Shown piece after piece: positions 25,854-36,447 of a stretch of 64,000 bases of DNA (position 1 is its first letter; the number at the start of each line of letters is the position of its first letter). This stretch comes from Prochlorococcus sp. MIT 1300. Lineage in GTDB: Bacteria > Cyanobacteriota > Cyanobacteriia > PCC-6307 > Cyanobiaceae. Below the pieces are notes generated by a model, which was not told the DNA's origin, did not search any database, and was given only the letters and a program-made list of their open reading frames with translations. The stretch covers positions 682,001 to 746,000 of the forward strand of contig NZ_CP139302.1 in assembly GCF_034092375.1 (NCBI RefSeq). The letters run 5' to 3'. Both the position numbers and the translations under genes were made by a program.

Positions 25854-26015
25854 ATGAATTTCAGGAACGAAGGCCTAACCGTTGGAGAACTCACCATGGC
25901 TGTAGCCACCTTGATTATTGTTGGCCTGATTTGGACTACATTCAACAATCAATCCAACTCAAGTAAAGAGTCGACGCTCCCATTGCAAAACATCTCTACA
26001 CATCTCTATACATAA
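25854..26015 (+). CDS. 53-residue membrane protein with a prepilin-like N-terminus
   Basis: ATG at 25854. The product begins MNFRNEGLTVGELTMAVATL, then IIVGLIWTTF, then a polar tail of about 23 residues. G-L-T-V-G-E resembles a type IV prepilin cleavage site: Gly before the cut, Glu at +5, then a hydrophobic helix. The globular part of a pilin is absent. It may be a mini-pseudopilin or simply a small membrane protein whose sequence fits by chance. It lies on the strand opposite its neighbours lepA and the dppC-type gene. Confidence 0.6.
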   Translation: MNFRNEGLTVGELTMAVATLIIVGLIWTTFNNQSNSSKESTLPLQNISTHLYT

Positions 26016-26031
26016 AATCAGCTCTTACCAA

Positions 26032-26070
26032 AAAGGTTAACTCTAATATATCAATATAGAGTTAACCTTT
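26032..26070 (-). terminator. Rho-independent terminator of lepA
   Basis: Arms AAAGGTTAACTCT and AGAGTTAACCTTT (13 bp) overlap the lepA stop codon, with T5 following on the minus strand. Confidence 0.88.
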
Positions 26071-27877
26071 ACTGATTAATTTTTAGAACTGCCATAAATG
26101 CTTCTTGAGGAACATCAACTTTGCCCATGGCCTTCATTCTCTTTTTGCCTTTTGCCTGCTTTTTTAAAAGTTTTTTCTTACGAGATATGTCACCACCATA
26201 ACATTTTGCTAATACATCTTTACGCATAGCACTAATACTTTCACTCGCTATAATTCTACTGCCAATTGAAGCCTGCAAAGGTATCTTAAACTGCTGGCGA
26301 GGAATAAGTTCCTTTAACTTTTCAACCAGTCCCTTCCCAACAAAATAAGCTTTATCCCTATGAACTATAGTTGTAAGAGGGTCGGCCTTTTCAGAATTGA
26401 TTAATACATCTAAACGTACCAAGTCATTTCTCCGATAACCAATTAAATGATATTCCATTGATGCATAACCTTTAGTACGACTTTTCATCTGGTCGAAGAA
26501 GTCAGTCACAACTTCAGCCAAAGGTATTTCATAAACCAAAGTAACCCTATCAGTAGTTATATACTTCATATCAATGAAATCACCTCTACGTTCTTGACAA
26601 AGGCCCATCAAGGTTCCATTGAATTCATTGGGCGCATATATCTCCATACGAACATAAGGTTCTTCAAGCGATTCACGCTTCTGAGGGTCAGGCAAAGTCG
26701 CTGGATTATCAATCATTAAGGTCAATCCATCAAGCATATTAACCTTATAAATTACAGATGGAGCAGTTACTATTAAATCTAAATCATATTCTCTTTCAAG
26801 CCTTTCTTGAACAATTTCCATATGCAAAAGACCTAAAAAACCACAGCGAAAACCAAACCCCATTGCACTACTAGTCTCCGGTTCATACTTAAGAGCTGCA
26901 TCAGAAAGCTGCAGCTTCTCTAAGGACTCTCTTAGGTCAGGGTATTGATCAGCATCAGTAGGGAAAAGCCCACAAAAGACCATTGGCTTCGCCTCAGTGT
27001 ATCCAGGCAGAGGTTCTTCTGCAGGAGACTTTAATAGGGTTATTGTGTCTCCAACTCTTGCATCAGCAACAGCCTTAATCGAGGCGGCTAAATAACCAAC
27101 CTCACCAGCATGTAACTCATCAACTTTTATTTGATCTGGAGCCATGACACCAATTTCGTCGAGCTCATAACTCTTTTGGCTGGCCATTAAAAGAACTTTA
27201 TCTGCTGTGGTTATATTTCCACTAATAACCCTAAAATATACTATTACACCCCTGTATGGATCATAATAAGAGTCAAATATCAATGCCTTAGTAGGCTCAT
27301 TCAAGGCATCATTTGGTGGAGGTATTCGTTCCACCACTGCTTGTAAAATATCAGGGATACCAATTCCAGTTTTTGCTGAACAATAAATCGCATTGGATGT
27401 ATCTAATCCAATAATTTCCTCAATCTCCTTCTTAATACGATCAGGATCTGCTCCAGGTAAATCAACTTTATTCAAAACAGGAATTATCTCCAAGTCATTT
27501 TCCAATGCCAAATAAACATTGGCCAAAGTTTGAGCTTCTACTCCTTGACTTGCATCTACAACAAGCAAGGCGCCTTCACAGGCCTGCAAAGACCTGCTGA
27601 CCTCATACGAAAAGTCAACATGTCCAGGGGTGTCAATCAAATTCAATACATAAGTCTCCCCATCAACAGCTTCGTAATTCATTCTTGCTGCCTGTAATTT
27701 GATTGTTATTCCTCGTTCTCTCTCAAGGTCCATATTGTCAAGGAACTGTTCTTGCATATCCCTTCCAGCAACAGTTCCAGTGTCTTGAAGCAATCTGTCG
27801 GCAAGAGTCGACTTGCCATGGTCTATATGGGCAATTATGCAAAAATTTCTTAAACGAGAAACGATAACTTCGGTCAT
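26069..27877 (-). CDS. lepA: elongation factor 4 (LepA)
   Basis: 602 residues, the standard length. GTPase motifs are [13 protein letters not shown] (G1), a GIT (G2), [12 protein letters not shown] (G3), NKVDLPGAD (G4) and CSAKTG (G5). EF-G-like domains and the LepA-specific C-terminal domain follow, ending in the lysine-rich [16 protein letters not shown]. It acts on ribosomes to aid translation under stress. Confidence 0.98.
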   Translation of the reverse strand: MTEVIVSRLRNFCIIAHIDHGKSTLADRLLQDTGTVAGRDMQEQFLDNMDLERERGITIKLQAARMNYEAVDGETYVLNLIDTPGHVDFSYEVSRSLQACEGALLVVDASQGVEAQTLANVYLALENDLEIIPVLNKVDLPGADPDRIKKEIEEIIGLDTSNAIYCSAKTGIGIPDILQAVVERIPPPNDALNEPTKALIFDSYYDPYRGVIVYFRVISGNITTADKVLLMASQKSYELDEIGVMAPDQIKVDELHAGEVGYLAASIKAVADARVGDTITLLKSPAEEPLPGYTEAKPMVFCGLFPTDADQYPDLRESLEKLQLSDAALKYEPETSSAMGFGFRCGFLGLLHMEIVQERLEREYDLDLIVTAPSVIYKVNMLDGLTLMIDNPATLPDPQKRESLEEPYVRMEIYAPNEFNGTLMGLCQERRGDFIDMKYITTDRVTLVYEIPLAEVVTDFFDQMKSRTKGYASMEYHLIGYRRNDLVRLDVLINSEKADPLTTIVHRDKAYFVGKGLVEKLKELIPRQQFKIPLQASIGSRIIASESISAMRKDVLAKCYGGDISRKKKLLKKQAKGKKRMKAMGKVDVPQEAFMAVLKINQ

Positions 27878-27969
27878 CGGAGAGGAGATTTCCCGCTCGG
27901 ACGCAGCGAGCTCAAAACACGATCTTAAGTGGTGATCTTATCCACATGCCAAAAAGCATCTCCACCTAG

Positions 27970-29478
27970 TCAAGACAAACCAAGCAGGGAATTACTTCTT
28001 TCTCTCATACGCACCAAGAGATTGCTGTCAAGATTAGGACTTTTCCCATAACTGGGAATCAGCTCAGCCAATCTCTTCTTCCAGTCTTCACTGAGCATCC
28101 CATCTCCCCAACAAAGCCTCAAAACCTCCAGCATTATTGACACTGCCGTACTCGCACCAGGCGAGGCCCCTAACAAAGCAGCTAAGGATCCGTCCGAAGA
28201 CGAAACGACTTCAGTACCCATTTTCAAAAGAGAACCTTCCTTTGTTCTTTTTATTATTTGAACTCTCTGACCTGCAATAGATAAATTCCAATCCTTAGCA
28301 GAAGCTTTTGGGAAAAACCCCTTGAGTTCAGTTAAACGGTCTTCATCTGTTTGACTCAACTGAGTAATTAAATAAGTAACAAGATCAAAATTGTTTAAAC
28401 CAACTTTGATCATTGAACTGAGATTCGATACACGAAGAGAGCGAAATAAATCAAGATGAGATCCCTTTTTCAAAAATTTACTGCTGAAGCCTGCATATGG
28501 CCCAAAAAGCAAAGAGCGTTTACCACCAATCCAGCGTGTATCAAGATGAGGAACTGACATTGGTGGAGCTCCTACTTTTGCTTTTCCATATACCTTTGCA
28601 TGGTGTCTATCAACCAATTCTGGATTAGAGCAAACCAACCATTGCCCACTAACAGGGAATCCAGCATATGACTCAGCTTCCGGAATGCCAGACTTCTGAA
28701 GCAGAGGCAATGTTCCACCTCCTGCGCCTAAAAAAACAAAAGGTGTTTGAACCAAAGAACTTTGTTGCTTGCTCTGAAGCTCCAGCTCCCAAGATCTTTT
28801 CTCTAACCTTCTAATATTTACTACTTCAAATCCATATTTCAATTCCAAAGCCCCGGTTTTTTGAAGAGATTTCAAAAAACCTCTTGTCAATGCTCCAAAA
28901 TCAACATCAGTCCCTCTCTTGACCCTAGTCGCGGCAACGGCTTGGTCATTATTTCTACCTTCCATAACCAATGGCATCCACTGATTAAGTTGAGCTCTAT
29001 CTATAGACCACTCCATCTTTGAGAAGGCAGTCATAGACTTCAGTTTTTCGTAACGTCTTCTCAAAAAAGCGACTTCCTCATCCCCCCAAACAGCACTAAT
29101 ATGTGGCAATACATTTAAAAATTCCTTAGGAGAAAGCTTTCCCTCCGAAACCAAAGAACCCCAATATTCAAGACTTTGCTCAAAAGCCAAATTAATGGCT
29201 ACTGCCTTCTCAGTTGAAATTTTCCCGTTAGCGGTTGAAGGGGTGTAATTCAGTTCGCAATTAGCAGCATGGCCTGTACCTGCGTTGTTAACGGCTGCTG
29301 TGCTTTCAAGAGCAGGACCTTCCAATCGCTCAACAATTAGTATTCTTAGAGATGAATCCAATTCATTAAGCAATGATGCCAATGTGGCACTCATAATTCC
29401 TGCACCCACCAAGATGGCGTCGTAACGTCCCTCCACATCAGCAGATCCCGATAAAGTCACAATCTTCAATCCACCCAC
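27970..29478 (-). CDS. mqo: malate:quinone oxidoreductase
   Basis: 502 residues from GTG. The FAD-binding motif is [20 protein letters not shown] (residues about 20-39), followed by MQO signatures [15 protein letters not shown] and the C-terminal [15 protein letters not shown]. It oxidises malate to oxaloacetate and passes electrons to the quinone pool at the membrane, independently of NAD. Length matches the family. Confidence 0.95.
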   Translation of the reverse strand: MGGLKIVTLSGSADVEGRYDAILVGAGIMSATLASLLNELDSSLRILIVERLEGPALESTAAVNNAGTGHAANCELNYTPSTANGKISTEKAVAINLAFEQSLEYWGSLVSEGKLSPKEFLNVLPHISAVWGDEEVAFLRRRYEKLKSMTAFSKMEWSIDRAQLNQWMPLVMEGRNNDQAVAATRVKRGTDVDFGALTRGFLKSLQKTGALELKYGFEVVNIRRLEKRSWELELQSKQQSSLVQTPFVFLGAGGGTLPLLQKSGIPEAESYAGFPVSGQWLVCSNPELVDRHHAKVYGKAKVGAPPMSVPHLDTRWIGGKRSLLFGPYAGFSSKFLKKGSHLDLFRSLRVSNLSSMIKVGLNNFDLVTYLITQLSQTDEDRLTELKGFFPKASAKDWNLSIAGQRVQIIKRTKEGSLLKMGTEVVSSSDGSLAALLGASPGASTAVSIMLEVLRLCWGDGMLSEDWKKRLAELIPSYGKSPNLDSNLLVRMRERSNSLLGLS

Positions 29479-29533
29479 TAGTCAGGTTATGGCATAGTTC
29501 ACTAATCTGTAGAAAGCTATAGCTTCAAATTAA

Positions 29534-29779
29534 ATGAGTATCGAATCAATGGCCCTAACACATGAAAATGTGGAGACCGTACTTGACGAACTAAGGCCAT
29601 TCTTAATGGCAGATGGAGGGAATGTGGAAATAGTAGAGATAGATGGCCCAGTTGTAAAAGTAAGATTGCAAGGAGCCTGCGGTAGTTGCCCAAGTAGCAC
29701 AATGACTCTAAAAATGGGCATTGAACGAAAACTGCGAGAAATGATTCCTGAAGTTAGCGAAGTAGTACAAGTGCTTTAA
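29534..29779 (+). CDS. Nfu-type iron-sulfur scaffold protein
   Basis: 81 residues forming a single NifU C-terminal domain: [20 protein letters not shown], then GNVEIVEID, then the cluster-binding CxxC in [12 protein letters not shown]. Stand-alone domains of this kind carry and deliver [4Fe-4S] clusters, important for photosystem I in cyanobacteria. Divergent from mqo with 55 bp between. Confidence 0.94.
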   Translation: MSIESMALTHENVETVLDELRPFLMADGGNVEIVEIDGPVVKVRLQGACGSCPSSTMTLKMGIERKLREMIPEVSEVVQVL

Positions 29780-29841
29780 AAAAAAAGGGTCAATTTTTAG
29801 GCATAAGTAATAATTAATGAGTTAATAGCGTAAGGAACCGA

Positions 29842-30081
29842 TTACTCAACTGATGATTCTCTATCATACTCTAAAGCCCTATCGTTCATCCATTCAGACT
29901 CGGTCTTGCAATATTCACCATGGATTGACAAATGCCTTATTTCTATAAAGCATAAGATTGCCAGTAAGGCCACAGGCACAAACCATACCGGTGATTTCCA
30001 GACATCTCCAGGCTCTGGCATCTCAACATTAGCTTTAACATGATGATAGTAAAGCATATGAATAAGATAATCCCTAACCAC
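29842..30081 (-). CDS. small single-span membrane protein (up to 79 aa)
   Basis: One membrane span (VWFVPVALLAILCFIEI) in the middle, with an acidic C-terminal tail (ESEWMNDRALEYDRES). The listed start is GTG at 30081; ATGs within the frame (MLYYHH or MPEPGDVW) could be the true start. The family is not recognised. The span and the charged tail argue for a real protein. Confidence 0.5.
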   Translation of the reverse strand: MVRDYLIHMLYYHHVKANVEMPEPGDVWKSPVWFVPVALLAILCFIEIRHLSIHGEYCKTESEWMNDRALEYDRESSVE

Positions 30082-30322
30082 GCGAATATTTGCTCAAACA
30101 ATATTTATATCGTGGAAGAAATAAATTAATAAAGTTTAAGAGCAAAAATCATCCAATATAATGCAGACTTGGATAAGATGCATGCCATTGAACTTCACAA
30201 AAGTCTTGTTAATCATAAGAACAGGTTGGTCCATAGAACATTAAGTTGCAGAAAATATTTATCGCTATAAGAATCCAAAGCATCTACAATGATATGGATT
30301 ATCAAAGACAATAATTTAGCTC

Positions 30323-31099
30323 ATGCAGAAAACCAATCCCAAAAATCCTATGTTTAACATTATCGTTATCTCTCTAGCAAGAACGCCCGAAAGGTGGGAG
30401 TCTTTTCAAAATAGTTTAGGTAATAATGATTGGCCAATTAATCGTTTATGGGGTGTTGATGGTCAAAATCTAAATACACGTGAGCTAAGTCATTTAAAAG
30501 GTCGAGGTTTAATTAGTGATTCAGCATTACGTTGGCCAAAAGGTCAAATAGGCTGTGCCTTAAGTCATCAACTATGCTGGAGGTCATGCATAAATAGCAA
30601 CACTCCTACCTTGGTTTTAGAGGATGATGCAATCCTTGCTCAGGGTTGGCAACAAAAACTTAGCTTGGCAATCGATGAACTGCCAGAAAAATACTGGGAC
30701 ATTTTACTTTTAGGTTGGAATTTTGATTCATGTCTTGAATACGAATGGGCCGAAAAGCTATCTGCAACTTTACTGTTTAGGCCTCGTTTTCCCACTAGTC
30801 TAGAGTTGCAAAGAGGATTAAATGAAGTAAAAACTAGAACTTGGAAGCGCTTAAGGAAAAGCCTTGGTTTAGCGGGCTACATATTAAGTGTAGAAGGTGC
30901 TACTCGACTTTTGGAATGGTCAAAACCGCTAAGGACTTTAGAAATCAAAAATCCTGAATTACCATCAAGAAGTTGTTTTAGCCTTGATGGGCAATTGAAC
31001 GATTTATATCCAAGTATTAGCGCTTGGGTAATAACACCACCCTTGATTGTAGGAGCGAATCAAAAGGGTGAGTCCCTTACATCACCAAATATCATTTAG
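30323..31099 (+). CDS. family 25 glycosyltransferase (LPS-type)
   Basis: 258 residues. It starts with the GT25 strand NIIVISLARTPERWESF. GQIGCALSHQLCWRSC follows at about residue 75, and the metal/nucleotide motif LVLEDDAIL is at about 97. GT25 enzymes add sugars to lipopolysaccharide or proteins. No other sugar genes adjoin it, so donor and acceptor are unknown. Confidence 0.87.
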   Translation: MQKTNPKNPMFNIIVISLARTPERWESFQNSLGNNDWPINRLWGVDGQNLNTRELSHLKGRGLISDSALRWPKGQIGCALSHQLCWRSCINSNTPTLVLEDDAILAQGWQQKLSLAIDELPEKYWDILLLGWNFDSCLEYEWAEKLSATLLFRPRFPTSLELQRGLNEVKTRTWKRLRKSLGLAGYILSVEGATRLLEWSKPLRTLEIKNPELPSRSCFSLDGQLNDLYPSISAWVITPPLIVGANQKGESLTSPNII

Positions 31100-31125
31100 T
31101 GATTATTGACTTAAAGAAAACCTCA

Positions 31126-31812
31126 TCAAAGCAAGGTTTGATTATCAGTTGAATACCCAATAGAATTAATCTTATCCAAAACTCGCTTCATCTCAACATC
31201 TGAAAGTTTTTTTGGCTCTCCAATGATTAGCGAATTTAAGTAGACCTTGGATAAGGATTCTACTTCTAATGCAATATTAAGAGCTTGATTCAAAGTCTTG
31301 CCGAGAGCTACTTGTCCATGATGCGCTAGTAAACAAGCAAACCGATCTTTTAAAGCCTTAACAGCTACTGAAGAAAGTTCTTCTGTGCCAAAGGTCTGGT
31401 ATGGAGCACACCGAATATTATTCCCACCTGCAATTGCAATCATATAGTGAAAACTTGGAATATCTCGCCCATGACATGCAATAGCAGTAGCAAATGCAGA
31501 GTGACAATGTAAAACAGAGTTTACCTCTGGACGCTCTGAAAGAATGTGTGCATGAAGCCTCCACTCCGAGGAAGGCCGAAGAGTTTTTCTAGATTTTTCA
31601 TCAGTTGGTCTTGAAATAATTGATCCTGATAAACTTATTTCCAATACATCCGAAGGAGACATTGTTTCATAAGGTTTAGCACTTGGAGTGACAAGCATGC
31701 CTGCAGGGGTTCTACAGGCAATATTGCCCGAAGCTCCTTGATTAAGCCCAAGAGCATTAATTCTTCTAGCCATATCGACAATTTCTTCTCTCAAGCCTTT
31801 ATGACAAGACAT
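31126..31812 (-). CDS. class II aldolase/adducin-family protein (fuculose-phosphate-aldolase type)
   Basis: 228 residues. Class II aldolase features are NQGASGNIACRTP (phosphate binding), Zn ligands in LHCHSAFATAIA and AHHGQVALG, and a catalytic Glu region near HGRDIPSF. Family members cleave sugar phosphates such as L-fuculose-1-phosphate or act as dehydratases (MtnB). The exact substrate cannot be told. Confidence 0.85.
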   Translation of the reverse strand: MSCHKGLREEIVDMARRINALGLNQGASGNIACRTPAGMLVTPSAKPYETMSPSDVLEISLSGSIISRPTDEKSRKTLRPSSEWRLHAHILSERPEVNSVLHCHSAFATAIACHGRDIPSFHYMIAIAGGNNIRCAPYQTFGTEELSSVAVKALKDRFACLLAHHGQVALGKTLNQALNIALEVESLSKVYLNSLIIGEPKKLSDVEMKRVLDKINSIGYSTDNQTLL

Positions 31813-32053
31813 ATTTAATTTTCCCCTCTTCAGGTAATTTCTTAAAAAGTTTAGCCATACAAATTAAAGAATAAGAAGTTCGATCTTAGATCTTATCAAT
31901 AACCATAAATAAATCAATATGCAGAAGCATATATTTAAATACAAGCAAGCATTATACTTGAATCAGCAAAGATTAAGTATGCAAGACTTTTGGTTTGTCT
32001 ATTCCAGCAATGTTGCATAAAATGAATGAGAGAAAACAATCACACTATTTGAG

Positions 32054-33250
32054 ATGAGCTCCCTCAGAGCAACAATGTCTGCTCTATCCAATAAGCATTA
32101 CTTCAATTATGGAGGGCAAGGTCCATTACCATCACCCTCTCTTAAGGCAATGAAAGCAAGTTGGGAAAAGGTTCAAGAGCTTGGTCCATTTACTCTAAAT
32201 GTATGGCCTTATCTCGCAAATGAAATACAACAAACAAAGATTAAGCTTGCAAAAATCTGCGGGGTCAGGCCAGAGAGAATATCCCTTACAGAAAATGTAA
32301 CTAGTGGTTGCATTTTGCCGCTTTGGGGACTTCCCTTTGAAGCAGGAGACCGAATACTAATTAGCAACTGCGAACATCCCGGGATAGTAGCTGCTTGCAT
32401 GGAATTAGCACGTAGATTAGGCTTAGAAATTGACACCTTAGACCTAGAGGTCTTCGCAAGCCTTTGCAAGAAACCTGATGAGATTAATGATGAATTACTA
32501 GAATCCCTAGAGAAAAGTATCAAGCCTAAAACGAAATTAATTGTTATCTCACATATTCTATGGAATACCGGACAAGTTATTCCTATTGAGGCTATTGCAA
32601 TGAGCTTAAATCAAAAGCCTCAAAAACCCTACCTATTAGTTGATGGAGCTCAGAGTTTTGGACAAATTCCTCTTAAGAGGTCAGCAGCCAGTGCCGACAT
32701 ATATGCCTTTACGGGCCACAAATGGGCTTGCGGACCTGAAGGATTGGGTGGAGTTGTTTTATCAGAGCGTATTTTAAACGAGGCTAGCCCTACATTTATT
32801 GGTTGGCGAACTTTAAAAAATGAGAACCTTATTCAAGAAGACATAGGCAATTTGTTCCATAATGATGGTCGGCGTTTTGAGATTGCAACCTCCTGCATTC
32901 CATTATTAGCAGGGCTAAGGTCCTCTTTAGATCTAATCGAAGAAGAATGTTCAGAAGAAGTACGTATCCAACAAATATGTCTTTTAAGTAATCAATTCTG
33001 GGAATATATAAATGACTCTGATTGTTTTTCGACAATTCTGAAAATACGCCCCAACTCAGGGCTGGTAAGCTTTACCAGTAAAGATAACAAATCACCAGCT
33101 AAACTAACATCTCTTCTAGGAAAAAAAAAGATATGGATAAGGAGTCTGGAAAGTCCCTTATGTATGCGAGCGTGCTTTCATATCACAACAACAGCCCAGG
33201 AAATTGAAAAACTAATTGAGTGTTTAACAAGATATACTAATCACAGCTAA
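32054..33250 (+). CDS. class V aminotransferase / cysteine desulfurase-like PLP enzyme
   Basis: 398 residues. The PLP lysine is in FTGHKWACGPEGLGG (about residue 224), with LLVDGAQSFGQIP providing the cofactor Asp. NYGGQGPLP at the start is typical of the cyanobacterial cystine C-S-lyase/NifS-like group. It probably releases sulfur or cleaves C-S bonds rather than transaminating. Its stop overlaps the convergent murE stop by 4 nt. Confidence 0.85.
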   Translation: MSSLRATMSALSNKHYFNYGGQGPLPSPSLKAMKASWEKVQELGPFTLNVWPYLANEIQQTKIKLAKICGVRPERISLTENVTSGCILPLWGLPFEAGDRILISNCEHPGIVAACMELARRLGLEIDTLDLEVFASLCKKPDEINDELLESLEKSIKPKTKLIVISHILWNTGQVIPIEAIAMSLNQKPQKPYLLVDGAQSFGQIPLKRSAASADIYAFTGHKWACGPEGLGGVVLSERILNEASPTFIGWRTLKNENLIQEDIGNLFHNDGRRFEIATSCIPLLAGLRSSLDLIEEECSEEVRIQQICLLSNQFWEYINDSDCFSTILKIRPNSGLVSFTSKDNKSPAKLTSLLGKKKIWIRSLESPLCMRACFHITTTAQEIEKLIECLTRYTNHS

Positions 33251-34776
33251 TTTAAATTTAATTTCTCTCTTAGAGAAGCCTCAACCTCCTCACTGTCATC
33301 AAAATGTACTTTAATATTCCCTAGAATTTGATAATCCTCATGTCCTTTACCTGCAACGAGAATAATGTCATTAGGTGCTGCATCAACAATTGAGTTTCTA
33401 ATGGCTTTAGACCTATCTTCCTCTACAAGAAAATTAGTTCTTTTTGGAATACCTTGGATAATGTCAGAAAGTATTTGTCCAGCATCTTCATTGCGCGGAT
33501 TATCAGAAGTCAAATAAATCCTATCTGCAAAACTTGCAGCAATCTCACCCATTTTTGAACGTTTAGATCTATCTCTATCACCTCCACATCCAAATACACA
33601 AATCAAATCACCTTCTGCAAAAGATCGGCAAGCCATGAGGGCATTCTTTAAGCCATCTGGTGTATGAGCATAATCAACCAAAACTGTTGGTAGCAAATTC
33701 TCAGAATACGCATCTAGTGAAATACGCTGCAAACGTCCGGGCACTCCAGGAAAACCTTTTAAATGCTCTAGAAGTTCAGGTAATGCGAATCCGTGTTGCA
33801 ATAAAACGCCTAAAGCTTGCAAAATATTCATCAGATTAAACTTACCTAACAAAGGAGCTACTAGCCTGCCTTCACCAAGAGGACTATAAAAGTCTCCCTC
33901 AATTCCTGAATTTTTAACTACAATATTATCAATGGAAATATCAGCAATACCTTGTTGAAATGCACTTTGAATGATAGAGCTACGCCAACATTGCTCACCT
34001 AGCCTTTGAGCCAATTCAAGTCCCCATTTGTCATCAATATTTACTACCACCTTTGGACTATCTAAATCCAAAAGTGGAGGAGCAAATAAGGTTGACTTAG
34101 CCTCAAAATATTTGTCCATAGAGATATGGTAATCAAGGTGATCTTGCGTAAGGTTTGTAAAAATAGCTCCTGAGAAATGACATCCCGAGACCCTTTGTTG
34201 AGCCAATGCATGTGAGCTTACTTCCATAGCAACTAAATCAACTCCTGATTGAACCGCTAATGCTAATTGGGCTTGCAAGTCAACCGCAAAGGGTGTCGTA
34301 TTTAAAGCTTTAATCTTATTACCTTTCCAACGATTGCCCAAGGTTCCAAAGAGTCCAGCTGTTCTACCAACAGAGTTACTTAAATACTCAATCAAGTAAG
34401 CAATTGTTGTTTTACCATTCGTTCCGGTAATGCCTATCAAGTCCAATTTCTGAGAGGGCTGGTTCCAAAATGCTGCTGCTATTAATCCAACCCATTTGGC
34501 TACAGGGTCAGGTGCAATTATGACCAAATCTGATTCACCTGGTGGTTGAAGTATTGCTGCGGCATGCCCAATCAACGAGGCAACTGCGCCCTTTTGTTGT
34601 GCCTGGGGCCAAAAAGTTCCGCCATCAAACCCCTCTCCTGGTATTCCTAAAAAGAGTGATCCTTTTTCAACAATCCGTGAATCAGAAGTTAAAGATTCAA
34701 TCAAAGGGTCAGACATATTCTGTGGCATATCTAATCCCACTTCTCTTAAAAGTGAGTGGAGTTTTCGTTGAACCAT
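33247..34776 (-). CDS. murE: UDP-MurNAc-tripeptide synthetase (meso-DAP adding)
   Basis: 509 residues. Mur ligase motifs are IGITGTNGKTTIAYLIE (ATP P-loop, about 117), the TNLTQDHLDYH region and FGCGGDRDRSKR. The motif DNPRNEDA marks the meso-diaminopimelate specific type. It adds meso-DAP to UDP-MurNAc-L-Ala-D-Glu in peptidoglycan synthesis. Confidence 0.97.
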   Translation of the reverse strand: MVQRKLHSLLREVGLDMPQNMSDPLIESLTSDSRIVEKGSLFLGIPGEGFDGGTFWPQAQQKGAVASLIGHAAAILQPPGESDLVIIAPDPVAKWVGLIAAAFWNQPSQKLDLIGITGTNGKTTIAYLIEYLSNSVGRTAGLFGTLGNRWKGNKIKALNTTPFAVDLQAQLALAVQSGVDLVAMEVSSHALAQQRVSGCHFSGAIFTNLTQDHLDYHISMDKYFEAKSTLFAPPLLDLDSPKVVVNIDDKWGLELAQRLGEQCWRSSIIQSAFQQGIADISIDNIVVKNSGIEGDFYSPLGEGRLVAPLLGKFNLMNILQALGVLLQHGFALPELLEHLKGFPGVPGRLQRISLDAYSENLLPTVLVDYAHTPDGLKNALMACRSFAEGDLICVFGCGGDRDRSKRSKMGEIAASFADRIYLTSDNPRNEDAGQILSDIIQGIPKRTNFLVEEDRSKAIRNSIVDAAPNDIILVAGKGHEDYQILGNIKVHFDDSEEVEASLREKLNLN

Positions 34777-34804
34777 ATACCTCTGGATTGTTTAGAAAAC
34801 TGAA

Positions 34805-35119
34805 CTAAAAAGACTCAAGTGCATTGAGGCAAGTCTTTTGAAGCCACTTGAGCAATCCTTCCCCATTCAATCGTGGAGAAACCCTGGGCAAGGGAATTAG
34901 CTTATGAAGCGAATCAGATGGACCAATACACATAACTGGTACCTCAAGGTTATAGCGTTCTCGAACATCGGCAGGAGTCAACTGGTGATCTATATCAACC
35001 ACACGGAGAGATAATTGAGGAGTGACTTTATTAAGTTTCAATTCTCGCAATTTTTTCTCAAGCCCTTCACAAAGGCAACAACCTTTGCGGGTATAGAGCA
35101 CAAGCGAAAATGCTGCCAT
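34805..35119 (-). CDS. glutaredoxin-like (DUF836-type) thioredoxin-fold protein
   Basis: 104 residues from ATG 35119 ([13 protein letters not shown]). A thioredoxin-fold start with the redox motif GCCLCEG near residue 15, and the cis-proline region LEVPVMCIG. The ATG overlaps the stop of yidD (TGATG), so the two are coupled. Likely a redox protein; its partner is unknown. Confidence 0.8.
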   Translation of the reverse strand: MAAFSLVLYTRKGCCLCEGLEKKLRELKLNKVTPQLSLRVVDIDHQLTPADVRERYNLEVPVMCIGPSDSLHKLIPLPRVSPRLNGEGLLKWLQKTCLNALESF

Positions 35120-35385
35120 CAATCAGGCACAGGGTCACAACCACATGGTGTAAAAGGATGGCATTTAGAAAGCCTCTTTAACGTCAGCCACCCCCCTCTC
35201 CAAGGCCCATGACGAGCAATTGCTTCTAACCCATATTCACTGCAAGAAGGAATAAATCTGCAACGTGGGCCCAAAACAGGGGAGACCCATTGACGATAAA
35301 AGCCAATAAGTTCAATCATCAACCATCCCAAGATTTTGTTCAAAGCTTCTCGCATGTGGACGGATAGACTATAAGGCTCGTTCAT
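35119..35385 (-). CDS. yidD: membrane protein insertion efficiency factor YidD
   Basis: 88 residues. The hallmark [15 protein letters not shown] with its paired cysteines follows an amphipathic N-terminus ([16 protein letters not shown]). [14 protein letters not shown] at the end is typical. It helps YidC/Sec insertion of membrane proteins at the inner membrane. Confidence 0.94.
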   Translation of the reverse strand: MNEPYSLSVHMREALNKILGWLMIELIGFYRQWVSPVLGPRCRFIPSCSEYGLEAIARHGPWRGGWLTLKRLSKCHPFTPCGCDPVPD

Positions 35386-35455
35386 AGCTCAAAGTCCTCC
35401 TGGAGCTTATCCAGCACGACAGTTGCTTTAACGATTGTTCTCCAATTAGGTTCTT

Positions 35456-36064
35456 ATGTCTAGATACCGCGGCCCTCGCTTGAGGATTACGCGGCGCTTG
35501 GGAGATCTTCCAGGTCTCACCCGGAAGGCCGCAAAACGGTCACATCCGCCAGGTCAGCACGGCCAAGCCCGTCGCAAGCGCTCCGAATACGCTATTCGCC
35601 TCGAAGAGAAGCAAAAGCTAAGGTTTAACTACGGGATTTCAGAGCGTCAGCTTGTCCGCTATGTAAAAAAAGCACGATCTCAAGAGGGCTCCACAGGAAC
35701 CAACCTCTTGAAACTGCTTGAAAACAGACTGGATAATGTTTGTTTTCGTCTTGGCTTTGGACCAACTGTGCCTGGTGCCCGCCAATTAGTTAATCACGGT
35801 CATGTAACAGTAAATGGCCGGGTTCTCGATATTGCTAGCTATCAATGCAAGCAAGGTGATGTAGTGGGAATCCGTGAAAACAAAGGCAGCAAAAAACTTG
35901 CTGAAGCCAATCTTGAATTTCCAGGATTAGCAAACGTTCCTCCCCATCTCGAATTAGACAAACCAAAGATGACTGCAAAAATCAATGGCAAATGCGAAAG
36001 GGAATGGGTTGCTCTCGAGATAAACGAATTATTAGTGGTGGAGTACTACTCACGTAAAGTATAA
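35456..36064 (+). CDS. rpsD: 30S ribosomal protein S4
   Basis: 202 residues starting [20 protein letters not shown]. The S4 RNA-binding domain is seen as [15 protein letters not shown] and [15 protein letters not shown], with the C-terminal VVEYYSRKV. It binds 16S rRNA early in 30S assembly. Its last codons and terminator recur as partial copies at 39470 and 41483 in the adjoining island. Confidence 0.98.
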   Translation: MSRYRGPRLRITRRLGDLPGLTRKAAKRSHPPGQHGQARRKRSEYAIRLEEKQKLRFNYGISERQLVRYVKKARSQEGSTGTNLLKLLENRLDNVCFRLGFGPTVPGARQLVNHGHVTVNGRVLDIASYQCKQGDVVGIRENKGSKKLAEANLEFPGLANVPPHLELDKPKMTAKINGKCEREWVALEINELLVVEYYSRKV

Positions 36065-36122
36065 AAACCCAGTTATACCAAGGCTTTTCAGCTTTCTTGT
36101 CAAACTTTGGTCAAACTTTTTC

Positions 36123-36153
36123 ACCCCTCGGATCTTCAATCTGGGGGGTTTTT
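36123..36153 (+). terminator. rpsD Rho-independent terminator (copy 1 of a repeated junction)
   Basis: ACCCCTCGGAT (36123-36133) pairs with ATCTGGGGGGT (36139-36149) around CTTCA, followed by T-rich sequence. Similar hairpins occur at 39567-39596 and 41568-41596. Confidence 0.85.
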
Positions 36154-36172
36154 ATTTGGCCACTAAATTTCG

Positions 36173-36247
36173 CTAATTCATCAAATAACGAGCCAAGCTA
36201 AGTGCAATACAGAGACCTATGCCAACGTTCCAAATCTTAGAAGGTCT
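36173..36247 (-). pseudogene. minus-strand tail fragment of a small membrane protein (copy 1)
   Basis: A short open frame encodes SKIWNVGIGLCIALSLARYL then MN and TAG, with an in-frame stop upstream. Similar tails occur at 41616, 42653 and, in the other orientation, 45108. Conservation at protein level suggests each derives from the end of a gene that once faced rpsD. Confidence 0.5.
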
Positions 36248-36359
36248 CTATACCGGCGGTGATTTATCCGTGGCTCAGATTCAAGACATGACGACTGGCG
36301 ATCCGACCGCTAAATGGAGCTACAGAACCAACGCCACAACCCCTGATCTACTCGCTTAA
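36237..36359 (+). pseudogene. 3' fragment of an RTX exoprotein gene
   Basis: The frame LEGLYTGGDLSVAQIQDMT to PDLLA and stop is almost identical to the last 40 residues of the full RTX gene that follows (36448-39012). No start or upstream domain is present. It joins directly to the rpsD-downstream sequence, marking a recombination junction. Confidence 0.85.
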
Positions 36360-36447
36360 AAGCCTTTTTTTCGCTAATTCTTCAGACCAAGTCTCATATC
36401 CTGGCTACAGTAAATAAAGTAAATCTAGGTTGCCTAGTCATTTCCTT

